Below are positions 1-5,628 of a DNA stretch of 5,628 nucleotides, in pieces. Source of the stretch: Actinomycetota bacterium (GTDB taxonomy: Bacteria > Actinomycetota > Actinomycetes > Nanopelagicales > Nanopelagicaceae). The notes under the pieces were generated by a model. It worked only from the letters and a program-made list of their open reading frames with translations. It was not told the DNA's origin and ran no database searches. The translations under genes were made by a program, and so were the position numbers. The stretch spans positions 1 through 5,628 of the forward strand of contig JAPLBI010000149.1 of assembly GCA_026392815.1 (NCBI GenBank), written 5' to 3'. How positions within the stretch are numbered: the stretch's first letter is position 1; each line of letters opens with the position of its first letter.

Positions 1-200
1 GCTTCATGCCAAGAAAGTCCATGGCCGGCGTTAAGCGCTTCTGCTAGCGCTTCTTTAGCGGCAAAGCGCGCTGCAAGTGAATGAATTGGTTTTACTTGTT
101 CAGCAGGAGTAAATAACTTTTCGCGAAGTGATGGGGTGCGCTCGAGTGATTGGGAGAAACGCTCGATATCAACGACATCTATTCCAATCCCATCGATCAT
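1..200 (-). CDS. acpS: Holo-[acyl-carrier-protein] synthase AcpS, N-terminal half (cut by window edge)
   Basis: AcpS transfers 4'-phosphopantetheine from CoA to a serine of acyl carrier protein, which activates it for fatty acid synthesis in the cytoplasm. The visible 66 codons begin with [12 protein letters not shown] (residues 4-15), the family's N-terminal motif with the Mg-binding Asp (D8). They continue with FTPAE (30-34) and [12 protein letters not shown] (41-52), which holds the second metal-ligand Glu (E50). The family is usually about 120 residues, so roughly half is missing beyond position 1. The ATG at 200-198 is chosen because it places the motif at the usual distance from the N-terminus and no ATG, GTG or TTG occurs in frame between it and the preceding stop. 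No Shine-Dalgarno-like sequence is visible in the 20 bp separating it from the PAP2 stop, so translation may depend on coupling. Its place downstream of glmS is usual in Actinobacteria. Confidence 0.93.
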   Translation of the reverse strand, partial: MIDGIGIDVVDIERFSQSLERTPSLREKLFTPAEQVKPIHSLAARFAAKEALAEALNAGHGLSWHE

Positions 201-220
201 GGGGTGGAGTCTAATTGGCG

Positions 221-889
221 TTAGGAGCGTTGGCTATTAGATGGGTAATAGCGATCTACCGCGATCACCAAAACCAAGAGAGATGCGCCGATGAATAAAC
301 CGCCGAGCAGATCCGAGAACCAATGAGTGTCGCGGACTAAAGAGACTATGCAAACGGTCAAACTAATTGTGGCAACGCCTGCGCTAGCCAGGCGGCCGCG
401 ATAGCGATCGACGTGGGCGTAGCGATAAATTAAATATGCAAGGACTCCCCAAGTAAGAAGTGCATTTGAGGCATGGCCACTTGGGTATGACATTCCACCA
501 AAGTGAAGTAGATCGATTCCAACCTTTGGCTTGGTCCGTCCTAAGCCAAATTTAAAGAGACCGACAACGACATTAAGTGAGATCAACGAGAGAATTGCTA
601 AGTTAAGTGGGCGCCAAGTTTTAAAGCGGCGGGCAATATAGAAGGCAGCAATAAGAAGTGCGGTAGCGGTAACGCCACGCAAACCAAGGTCATCTAATCT
701 GCGAATTATGAATCCACTTACGCCACGAAATTCAGGGCGTTCTAGATTGTGAATCCACTTATCAATCTCGATTAGAGGACCGTTGATAATTACTTGATGG
801 GTAATCAAAAGAAATCCAGTAAATAGAGCCGCAGACCAGCGCGCAGCGCGCACCATCTGGGCGCGACGCGTATCGAGTACTGCTTGCAT
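221..889 (-). CDS. PAP2-family membrane phosphatase (lipid or undecaprenyl-pyrophosphate phosphatase-like)
   Basis: This 222-residue protein belongs to the PAP2 (type 2 phosphatidic acid phosphatase) superfamily, integral membrane enzymes that remove phosphate from lipid phosphates. About six hydrophobic segments can be seen, near residues 17-37, 72-88, 95-115, 141-157, 168-185 and 194-212. Motif C1 appears as KFGLGRTKP (113-121), motif C2 as YPSGH (135-139) with the proton-donor His139, and motif C3 as VRDTHWFSD (185-193) with nucleophile His189 and Asp193. Two arginines of the consensus differ: the C1 Arg is Lys120, and the position six before His189 is Ser183, with Arg186 three before it. 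The ATG lies 2 bp after the glmS stop with no Shine-Dalgarno sequence, which implies coupling to glmS. The position between glmS and acpS fits recycling of undecaprenyl pyrophosphate for the cell wall, but a phosphatidylglycerophosphate or other lipid substrate is equally possible. The substrate cannot be read from the sequence. Confidence 0.88.
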   Translation of the reverse strand: MQAVLDTRRAQMVRAARWSAALFTGFLLITHQVIINGPLIEIDKWIHNLERPEFRGVSGFIIRRLDDLGLRGVTATALLIAAFYIARRFKTWRPLNLAILSLISLNVVVGLFKFGLGRTKPKVGIDLLHFGGMSYPSGHASNALLTWGVLAYLIYRYAHVDRYRGRLASAGVATISLTVCIVSLVRDTHWFSDLLGGLFIGASLLVLVIAVDRYYPSNSQRS

Positions 890-891
890 AA

Positions 892-2736
892 TTATTCGAC
901 CGTTACTGATTTAGCTAAATTGCGAGGTTGATCAACATCATTGCCGCGTGCAATCGCCATTTCGTAGGCAAATACTTGTAGCGGAACTGTGGCCAAGATT
1001 GGTTGGAAGAGCGGTGAGCATGCTGGGATGCGAATGATGTGTTCTGCGCCAACTACTTCAGCGCCTTCATGTGCGATCACAATTACGCGTGCACCACGAG
1101 CTTTAACTTCTTGGATATTGCTCAGCATCTTTTCATCTAGCGAGTGATCGCTACCAGAAGGCAAGATCGCGATTACTGGCGTACCTTTTTCAGCATCGAT
1201 TAACGCGATCGAACCGTGCTTGAGCTCTCCCCCAGCAAATCCTTCGGCGTGGATATATGCGAGTTCCTTCAGCTTCAAAGCGCCTTCTAGAACAACTGGG
1301 TAACCAATATTGCGTCCGATAAAGAGAACAGTTTCGGATTTTGCAAAAGTGCGTGTTAGTGCGCGAAGCGGTTCTACGGTTTCGAGGATTTGTTCGATCT
1401 TGCCTGGTAGTTCGAGCATTTCGTTATATAGATCGCGAACCTGAGCATCGGTTAACTCACCACGAACCTGTGCCAAATGCAGACCAATTAAATCAACGGC
1501 AACGATCTGGGTTAGCAGCGCTTTAGTTGAAGCGACTGCAATTTCAGGACCGGCATGTGTGTAGAGAACTGCATCTGATTCGCGCGGAATAGTTGAGCTA
1601 TTGGTGTTGCAGATCGCAAGTACGCGCGCACCAGCAGCCTTGGCATGGCGGATCGCCATCAAGGTATCCATGGTTTCGCCAGATTGAGAAATGGCGATAA
1701 CTAAAGTGTTGGAATCAATAATCGGATCGCGGTAGCGATATTCGCTGGCAATTTCTACTTCTACAGAAATCTTCGCCCATTTTTCAATTACATATTTAGC
1801 GATCATTCCTGCGTGATAAGCAGTGCCACAGGCAATTACTACAATCTTCTTGAGCGCTTTAATTTCAGCCTCTGACATATGTAATTCATCAAGTTCGATC
1901 TTGCCGTTATCTGTTAAGCGGCCAATCAAAGTGTCAGCAACTGCCTTGGGTTGTTCAAAGATCTCCTTGAGCATGAAGTGTGAATAGCCACCTTTTTGCG
2001 CAGATGCTGAATCCCAAGTAATTGCATATTCCTTGGGAACCACTGCTTTGCCATCTAAGCCAATGATGCTGATGCCGGCTGGCGTCATGGTGATGATCTC
2101 GTCCTGGCCAAGTTCTACCGCGCGCTTGGTGTAATCGATAAAGGCTGCAACATCGGAGGCCATAAAGTTTTCGCCATCGCCTAAACCAACAACGAGAGGT
2201 GAATTACGGCGTACGCCAACAATTACTTCAGGGGCATCGGCGTGAACTGCAACCAGAGTAAATGAGCCGCGTAAGCGCTTTACCGCATCTAACATCGCGG
2301 CAGTTAAATCGCCACCATGAGATTTACGAAGTTCAGAGAGTAAATGTGCGACTGATTCAGTGTCAGTATCTGATGAAAATTCGTGGCCGCGTGATTGGAG
2401 TTCGGCCTTTAGCTCTGAATAATTCTCGATGATGCCGTTATGGATAACGGCAAGCTTTCCTTCATTATCTGTGTGCGGATGCGCATTGCGATCAGTTGGT
2501 CCACCATGTGTTGCCCAACGAGTGTGGCCGATACCAGAGTGAACAACCGGCATATTTGCAGGAAGTGAGCCTTCAAGATTTGTTAACTTACCGGCGCGCT
2601 TTTCAATAAATAGAGCGCCCGTTGTACCAAGTGCGATTCCGGCTGAGTCGTAGCCGCGGTATTCAAGACGACGCAGACCTTCGATGAGCGGAGTTATTGC
2701 AGACTGTGGCCCTGTGTAACCCACAATTCCGCACAC
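892..2736 (-). CDS. glmS: Glutamine--fructose-6-phosphate aminotransferase (isomerizing) GlmS
   Basis: GlmS converts fructose-6-phosphate and glutamine to glucosamine-6-phosphate and glutamate, the first committed step to UDP-GlcNAc and peptidoglycan. The 614 residues match the family length. The N-terminal class II glutaminase domain (about 1-235) has the nucleophile Cys2 in MCGIVGY, RWATHG (73-78), HNGIIENY (99-106) and DTDTE (123-127). The first SIS sugar-isomerase domain shows ACGTAYH (302-308), ISQSGETMDT (349-358) and GPEIAVASTKA (396-406). The second shows KLKELAYIHAEGFAGGELKHG (488-508), and the protein ends in the canonical LAKSVTVE. The usual Pro after KHG is Ser509, a mild oddity. 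The start is GTG, fixed because Cys must be residue 2. It lies 6 bp after the glmM stop with only a weak GGGGT upstream, so the two are probably translationally coupled. The 6-bp gap leaves no room for a glmS ribozyme. Confidence 0.98.
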   Translation of the reverse strand: MCGIVGYTGPQSAITPLIEGLRRLEYRGYDSAGIALGTTGALFIEKRAGKLTNLEGSLPANMPVVHSGIGHTRWATHGGPTDRNAHPHTDNEGKLAVIHNGIIENYSELKAELQSRGHEFSSDTDTESVAHLLSELRKSHGGDLTAAMLDAVKRLRGSFTLVAVHADAPEVIVGVRRNSPLVVGLGDGENFMASDVAAFIDYTKRAVELGQDEIITMTPAGISIIGLDGKAVVPKEYAITWDSASAQKGGYSHFMLKEIFEQPKAVADTLIGRLTDNGKIELDELHMSEAEIKALKKIVVIACGTAYHAGMIAKYVIEKWAKISVEVEIASEYRYRDPIIDSNTLVIAISQSGETMDTLMAIRHAKAAGARVLAICNTNSSTIPRESDAVLYTHAGPEIAVASTKALLTQIVAVDLIGLHLAQVRGELTDAQVRDLYNEMLELPGKIEQILETVEPLRALTRTFAKSETVLFIGRNIGYPVVLEGALKLKELAYIHAEGFAGGELKHGSIALIDAEKGTPVIAILPSGSDHSLDEKMLSNIQEVKARGARVIVIAHEGAEVVGAEHIIRIPACSPLFQPILATVPLQVFAYEMAIARGNDVDQPRNLAKSVTVE

Positions 2737-2742
2737 TGTTAT

Positions 2743-4119
2743 CTACCCCAGCTCTGATTGAACGACCTTTGCCAAGTCGTTTGCTATTTCGCTGGCTAGG
2801 TTATCACTCTGGGCTTCAACCATCACGCGGACAAGCGGTTCAGTGCCAGATGCTCTTAATAAAACGCGACCATGTTCGCCAAGTTTCGCCTCTGCCGCTG
2901 AAACTGCTGCCTTAATCACTGCAGAATCTGCAAGTCGCTCTTTGGCAACGTCCTTAACATTTACTAATACTTGTGGGAAACGCACCATTGTTGATGCAAG
3001 ATCTTGCAAAGGTTGGCCTGATTTAACAACTTCTTGCGCAAGTGCAAGGGCGGTCAATATTCCATCGCCCGTTGTTGCGAATTCGCGCATGATTAAATGA
3101 CCAGATTGTTCTCCGCCAAGTGAATAGCCTTTTTCCAGCATCTTCTCTAATACATAACGATCGCCGACGGCCGTTGTTTCAACGTTGATATCAGCGTTCT
3201 TCATCGCGTGGAAGAAACCGAGGTTGCTCATCACAGTTGCCACAATCGTGTTTGATTTCAGCGAACCAGATGCTTTAAATCCGCGCGCCAAAATGGTCAT
3301 GATTGCATCGCCATCGACTTCGTTGCCTTGCGCATCTATCGCTAGCGCACGGTCAGCATCGCCATCGTGTGCGATTCCAAAGTCAGCGCCTTCGCGAAGC
3401 ACTGCAGTGCGAAGTTGATGCAGGTGTGTAGAGCCGCAATCATCGTTGATATTCCAGCCATCTGGAGCATCGAAGATCGAGATAACTTCTGCACCTGCGC
3501 GGCGGTAAGTATCAGGTGCCACAGTTGAAGATGCGCCATTTGCGCAATCGACAACGATCTTTAAACCCTTTAGCGGAGTTGAAACAGATGAGAGAAGGTG
3601 GGCGATATAACGTTCGCGAGCGCTTTCATCGTTGATCGCACGTCCCACACCGCTGCCGGTTGGGCGCTCCCATGGTTCGCCGATGCGCGCTTCGATCGCT
3701 GCTTCAATGGCGTCATCTAACTTTCCGCCACCACGTGAAAATAACTTGATCCCGTTATCGGGCATTGGGTTGTGTGATGCCGAAATCATTACGCCGAGGT
3801 CGGCACCGGATTCGGCAACTAAATGTGCGATTGCCGGAGTTGGTAGAACTCCTACGCGATAGACATCAACGCCGGCACTTGTTAAACCTGCGACTACGGC
3901 TGCTTCTAGGAATTCTCCAGAGGCGCGCGAGTCATGGCCGACGATTGCTATAGGTCGAGAATTGCTTGCAATCTCGCCAGAAGAACTAGGGCGATGAGAT
4001 TTATCAGGATTTGTTTCAACGAGAATATGTGCAGCGGCAACAGCGACATCAAGTGCTAATTCAGCAGTTAAATCACGATTGGCTAAGCCACGTATTCCAT
4101 CGGTTCCAAAGAGTGCCAC
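2743..4119 (-). CDS. glmM: Phosphoglucosamine mutase GlmM
   Basis: GlmM interconverts glucosamine-6-phosphate and glucosamine-1-phosphate, the step directly after GlmS on the way to UDP-GlcNAc. The 458-residue protein has the four-part alpha-D-phosphohexomutase layout. It opens with FGTDGIRG (4-11). The catalytic loop MISASHNP (111-118) holds the phosphoserine Ser115, and the Mg-binding loop is DGDADR (252-257). The sugar-binding loop is GGEQSGH (335-341), and the C-terminal phosphate-binding loop is RASGTEPLVRVM (422-433). It starts with GTG, 18 bp after the rpsI stop, with AAAGG nine bases upstream as a moderate ribosome binding site. This start gives the standard MALFGTDGIRG N-terminus. 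A Ser-rich stretch at about residues 38-55 looks longer than the matching loop I recall from high-GC actinobacteria. All catalytic residues are present, so it should be active. Confidence 0.98.
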   Translation of the reverse strand: MALFGTDGIRGLANRDLTAELALDVAVAAAHILVETNPDKSHRPSSSGEIASNSRPIAIVGHDSRASGEFLEAAVVAGLTSAGVDVYRVGVLPTPAIAHLVAESGADLGVMISASHNPMPDNGIKLFSRGGGKLDDAIEAAIEARIGEPWERPTGSGVGRAINDESARERYIAHLLSSVSTPLKGLKIVVDCANGASSTVAPDTYRRAGAEVISIFDAPDGWNINDDCGSTHLHQLRTAVLREGADFGIAHDGDADRALAIDAQGNEVDGDAIMTILARGFKASGSLKSNTIVATVMSNLGFFHAMKNADINVETTAVGDRYVLEKMLEKGYSLGGEQSGHLIMREFATTGDGILTALALAQEVVKSGQPLQDLASTMVRFPQVLVNVKDVAKERLADSAVIKAAVSAAEAKLGEHGRVLLRASGTEPLVRVMVEAQSDNLASEIANDLAKVVQSELG

Positions 4120-4137
4120 GTTGGGGCGCCTTTGAAA

Positions 4138-4632
4138 TTAACGCTTGCTGTATTGCGAACGCTTACGGGCCTTCTTCAGACCGTACTTCTTGCGTTCGAT
4201 AACACGTGCATCACGTGAAAGGAATCCAGCCTTCTTAAGCGCTGGACGGTGTGCTTCAACATCGATCTCGTTAAGTGAACGAGCAACGCCCAGACGAAGT
4301 GCTCCGGCTTGACCAGATACTCCGCCACCGTTGATACGAGCAAATACGTCGTATTGGCTTTCAGCACCAACAGTACGGAAAGGCTCAGAGACTAGTTGCT
4401 GGTGAACTTTATTTGGGAAATAGTTTTCAAGGGTCTTACCGTTTACAACCCAACGACCTGTTCCAGGTACGAGACGAACGCGAGCAACTGCCTCTTTACG
4501 ACGACCGGTGCCTGCACCAGGTGCCTTGATTGCTGGGCGGTTAGTTGCAGCTGCTGGAGTTGCTGAAGAGTATGAAGTAGGAACTTCGTTCTCGTCTAGA
4601 TCTGTAACTTCGTTATAAGTTGTATCTGACAT
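4138..4632 (-). CDS. rpsI: 30S ribosomal protein S9 (bS/uS9) with actinobacterial N-terminal extension
   Basis: S9 is a small-subunit protein whose C-terminal tail reaches the P-site tRNA. The core begins at [14 protein letters not shown] (41-54), followed by [15 protein letters not shown] (101-115). It ends with [19 protein letters not shown] (138-156) and the basic tail KRSQYSKR, whose final Arg is the tRNA-contacting residue in the family. The first 40 residues are an extension, acidic at first (DLDENE, 11-16) and then Ala/Pro/Thr-rich. Similar extensions are typical of actinobacterial S9 and absent from the short E. coli form. The ATG is 14 bp after the rplM stop with a weak AAGGGA that overlaps that stop codon, so coupling to rplM is likely. 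rplM-rpsI is a nearly universal bacterial pair. The actinobacterial tail I know reads KAPQYSKR, and this one has Arg-Ser in place of Ala-Pro. Confidence 0.98.
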   Translation of the reverse strand: MSDTTYNEVTDLDENEVPTSYSSATPAAATNRPAIKAPGAGTGRRKEAVARVRLVPGTGRWVVNGKTLENYFPNKVHQQLVSEPFRTVGAESQYDVFARINGGGVSGQAGALRLGVARSLNEIDVEAHRPALKKAGFLSRDARVIERKKYGLKKARKRSQYSKR

Positions 4633-4646
4633 TTGTTATGGGTCCC

Positions 4647-5099
4647 TTACTTTGCGATCTGTGAAACTTGAGTGAATACATATGGTGTTGGTGATTGAGC
4701 AGCATGTGGGTGCTCAGGTCCTGCGTAAACCTTTAGCTTTGATGCAACCTGCTGGCCAAGACGGTTCTTTGGAAGCATTCCCTTGATCGCCTTTTCAACA
4801 GCGCGTGTTGGGTGCTTTTCGATTAGCTCGCCGTAAACAGTTGAGCGAAGACCGCCTGGGAAACCTGAGTGGCGGTGTTCAAACTTTGAAAGCGCTTTGT
4901 TTCCTGAAAGAGCAATCTTTTCTGCGTTGATGATTACAACGAAGTCGCCCATATCCATGTGTGGTGCAAATGTTGCCTTGTGCTTACCGCGAAGAAGAAC
5001 AGCAGCATGTGTTGCAAGGCGGCCAAGAACTACATCTTGTGCATCGATGACGTGCCAATTGCGGACGGCATCTCCAGCCTTAGGACTATATGTGCGCAT
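4647..5099 (-). CDS. rplM: 50S ribosomal protein L13 (uL13)
   Basis: L13 is an early-assembling large-subunit protein that binds 23S rRNA. The 150 residues match the family length. [17 protein letters not shown] (14-30) is the conserved N-terminal strand and helix region, [12 protein letters not shown] (51-62) follows, and [10 protein letters not shown] (106-115) is the L13 signature. GPEHPHAAQ (127-135) near the C-terminus is also characteristic. The ATG at 5099 is supported by GAAGAAGG (5109-5116), nine bases upstream, the best ribosome binding site in the window. It is the first gene downstream of the only clear promoter and probably heads the rplM-rpsI-glmM-glmS transcript. In E. coli L13 represses its own operon through the leader; whether this holds here is unknown, but the roughly 85-base leader contains structure worth testing. 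Confidence 0.98.
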   Translation of the reverse strand: MRTYSPKAGDAVRNWHVIDAQDVVLGRLATHAAVLLRGKHKATFAPHMDMGDFVVIINAEKIALSGNKALSKFEHRHSGFPGGLRSTVYGELIEKHPTRAVEKAIKGMLPKNRLGQQVASKLKVYAGPEHPHAAQSPTPYVFTQVSQIAK

Positions 5100-5121
5100 G
5101 CTTTATTACCTTCTTCTTCAT
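5086..5121 (-). other. Possible 11-codon leader reading frame overlapping the rplM start
   Basis: An ATG at 5121-5119 opens a short frame encoding [11 protein letters not shown], ending at TAG (5088-5086), in a different frame from rplM. It spans the rplM ribosome binding site and runs over its start codon. There is no Shine-Dalgarno sequence of its own. It could act in translational coupling, but such a short frame may easily be chance. Confidence 0.2.
5109..5116 (-). promoter_or_regulatory. rplM ribosome binding site
   Basis: GAAGAAGG, read on the minus strand, sits nine bases before the rplM ATG. It is the clearest Shine-Dalgarno-like sequence in the window and decides the rplM start. Confidence 0.7.
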
Positions 5122-5139
5122 AGTTTGAACTTAGTTTGA
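5121..5139 (-). repeat. 8-bp direct repeat at 11-bp spacing in the rplM leader
   Basis: TCAAACTA occurs twice on the minus strand, at 5139-5132 and 5128-5121, separated by AGT, giving a period of 11 bp. It lies just upstream of the rplM ribosome binding site, in the presumed 5' untranslated region. The function is unknown, and the unit is short enough to be chance. Confidence 0.5.
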
Positions 5140-5166
5140 GCTCTTGGTTCTGCGGTTTTGCCTTCG

Positions 5167-5182
5167 GCGCCTTATCTGGCGC
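5167..5182 (-). promoter_or_regulatory. Small GC-rich stem-loop near the 5' end of the rplM transcript
   Basis: On the minus strand GCGCC pairs with GGCGC across a six-base AGATAA loop. It starts a few bases after the transcript start expected from the promoter (about 5183-5187). No T-run follows, so it is not a typical intrinsic terminator. It could stabilise the mRNA 5' end or be part of a ribosomal-protein leader. A competing stem, GCC-GAA-GGC (5168-5160), overlaps it. Confidence 0.45.
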
Positions 5183-5191
5183 AGGGGATGA

Positions 5192-5220
5192 ACTTTACCT
5201 TTCATGCGTAGCAGGGTCAA
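5192..5220 (-). promoter_or_regulatory. Sigma-70-type promoter for the rplM operon
   Basis: On the minus strand, TTGACC (5220-5215) serves as the -35 and TAAAGT (5197-5192) as the -10, with an ideal 17-bp spacer. The -35 matches five of six consensus bases and the -10 four of six, including the key T-A-n-n-n-T positions. Transcription should start near 5185, giving a leader of about 85 bases before rplM. It lies 32 bp after the ABC-F stop, in the only sizeable non-coding gap of the window, which fits a promoter for the highly expressed ribosomal genes. Confidence 0.7.
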
Positions 5221-5241
5221 AATGGCCTAAATCCACGCATG
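5203..5241. repeat. 7-bp inverted repeat bracketing the rplM -35 box
   Basis: CATGCGT (5203-5209) and ACGCATG (5235-5241) are perfect inverted arms separated by 25 bp, about three helical turns centre to centre. The outer arm is part of the 8-bp palindrome CGCATGCG (5236-5243). The inner arm lies in the promoter spacer and the -35 box falls between the arms, which is a plausible layout for an operator. No regulator is identified. Confidence 0.4.
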
Positions 5242-5252
5242 CGACCCGCCCT

Positions 5253-5628
5253 TTAATGGTCGAAGATCGGCTCTGGACTCTCATAAACCTGGCCATTGGC
5301 CCCGAAGATCAAGAATCGGGTAAATCCGCGAGTAAACCAGCGATCGTGAGTAACCGAAAGAACTGTGCCTTCGTAGCGATCAAGTGCGTTCTCTAAACTT
5401 TCCGCGCTCGCTAGATCTAAGTTATCGGTTGGTTCATCTAGTAATAACAAAGTTGAACCAGATAGTTCTAGCAATAAGACTTGAAAGCGCGCTTGTTGTC
5501 CACCAGATAGGGAAGAGAACTTCTGCTCTGCTTGCTTATCAATTTCATATTTACGGAGCACGCCTTTAGCGGGGCCAAGTTGCAGTGAGTACGTCTCCCA
5601 CAATATTTCCAGCAGAGTCTTTGATTCA
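5253..5628 (-). CDS. ABC-F family ATPase, C-terminal part (cut by window edge)
   Basis: The open frame runs to the right edge, so the N-terminus and first ATPase domain are missing. The 124 visible residues are the end of the second nucleotide-binding domain. They hold the signature LSGGQQ (visible residues 40-45), Walker B LLLLDEP (60-66) with catalytic Glu65, a D-loop in TDNLDL (67-72), and the H-loop His94 in VTHDRWF (92-98). Absence of membrane segments and the DEPTDNLDL and THDRWF patterns mark the ABC-F class. These soluble proteins bind the ribosomal E site and act on stalled or antibiotic-bound ribosomes. The subclass (EttA-like, resistance type or other) cannot be told without the inter-domain linker. 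The frame remains open upstream of an internal TTG at 5603, so that codon is not the start. The protein ends naturally with a short tail, FGANGQVYESPEPIFDH, like other actinobacterial members. No terminator follows, and the rplM promoter begins 32 bp later. Confidence 0.93.
   Translation of the reverse strand, partial: ESKTLLEILWETYSLQLGPAKGVLRKYEIDKQAEQKFSSLSGGQQARFQVLLLELSGSTLLLLDEPTDNLDLASAESLENALDRYEGTVLSVTHDRWFTRGFTRFLIFGANGQVYESPEPIFDH

Noticed and set aside
10..60. Repeated GAAGCGCT octamer on the minus strand within acpS
   Set aside because: It encodes the conserved KEALAEAL stretch, so the repeat follows from the protein sequence.
240..2110. Frequent GCGATC/GATCGC words, reminiscent of the cyanobacterial HIP1 octamer
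   Set aside because: I saw no full GCGATCGC octamer; the words fall in coding DNA and mostly reflect Ile-Ala, Asp-Arg and similar codon pairs.
2737..2742. glmS ribozyme or other riboswitch ahead of glmS
   Set aside because: The glmM-glmS gap is only 6 bp, leaving no room, and the ribozyme is known mainly from Firmicutes.
3342..3554. Minus-strand 70-codon frame inside glmM and a 64-codon one inside rpsI (4176-4370)
   Set aside because: They are out-of-frame shadows of intact conserved genes with no recognisable domain or start signal.
5167..5182. Intrinsic terminator for the ABC-F gene
   Set aside because: The GCGCC/GGCGC stem has no following T-run on the minus strand and lies downstream of a good promoter, so a leader structure is more likely.
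1341..5569. Several plus-strand open frames of 60-86 codons, including ones within glmS, glmM, rplM and the ABC-F tail
   Set aside because: Each lies antisense to a confidently identified gene, has no family motif, and shows the composition expected from the complementary strand of coding DNA.
5253..5603. A complete 116-residue ABC protein starting at the TTG at 5603
   Set aside because: The frame stays open to the window edge and the protein would lack Walker A, so it is the tail of a longer ABC-F gene.

Overview
The window is a compact, single-direction housekeeping segment in which every real gene lies on the minus strand. In transcription order (right to left) it holds: the end of an ABC-F ATPase gene (cut by the right edge), a 153-bp intergenic region with the one clear promoter, then rplM (L13), rpsI (S9), glmM, glmS, a PAP2-family membrane phosphatase, and the start of acpS (cut by the left edge).

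The organism looks like an actinobacterium with moderate GC. The order rplM-rpsI-glmM-glmS followed by acpS is the actinobacterial arrangement. S9 carries the acidic, Ala/Pro-rich N-terminal extension typical of that phylum, and the ABC-F tail and GlmM resemble actinobacterial versions. Base composition is well below that of Streptomyces or Mycobacterium, and gaps are very short (2 to 20 bp after rplM). This suggests a streamlined freshwater lineage such as Nanopelagicales (acI, Planktophila-like). The phylum is fairly secure; the lineage is inference.

Right region (5100-5628): the ABC-F tail has the signature, Walker B and H-loop. It is followed by a gap with a TTGACC-N17-TAAAGT promoter, a 7-bp inverted repeat around the -35, a short GC stem-loop near the expected transcript start, an 8-bp direct repeat at 11-bp spacing, a good ribosome binding site, and an 11-codon reading frame overlapping the rplM start. 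Middle region (892-5099): rplM, rpsI, glmM and glmS are separated by 14, 18 and 6 bp, so they are probably one operon. Left region (1-889): the PAP2 gene starts 2 bp after the glmS stop, and acpS starts 20 bp after the PAP2 stop.

The likely logic is growth-linked co-expression. L13 and S9 build ribosomes, GlmS and GlmM make glucosamine-1-phosphate for UDP-GlcNAc and peptidoglycan, the PAP2 enzyme may recycle a lipid carrier or another phospholipid phosphate, and AcpS activates acyl carrier protein. I found no mobile element, CRISPR array, RNA gene or evident novel system. The points most worth a second look are the architecture of the rplM leader and promoter and the altered catalytic motifs of the PAP2 protein.
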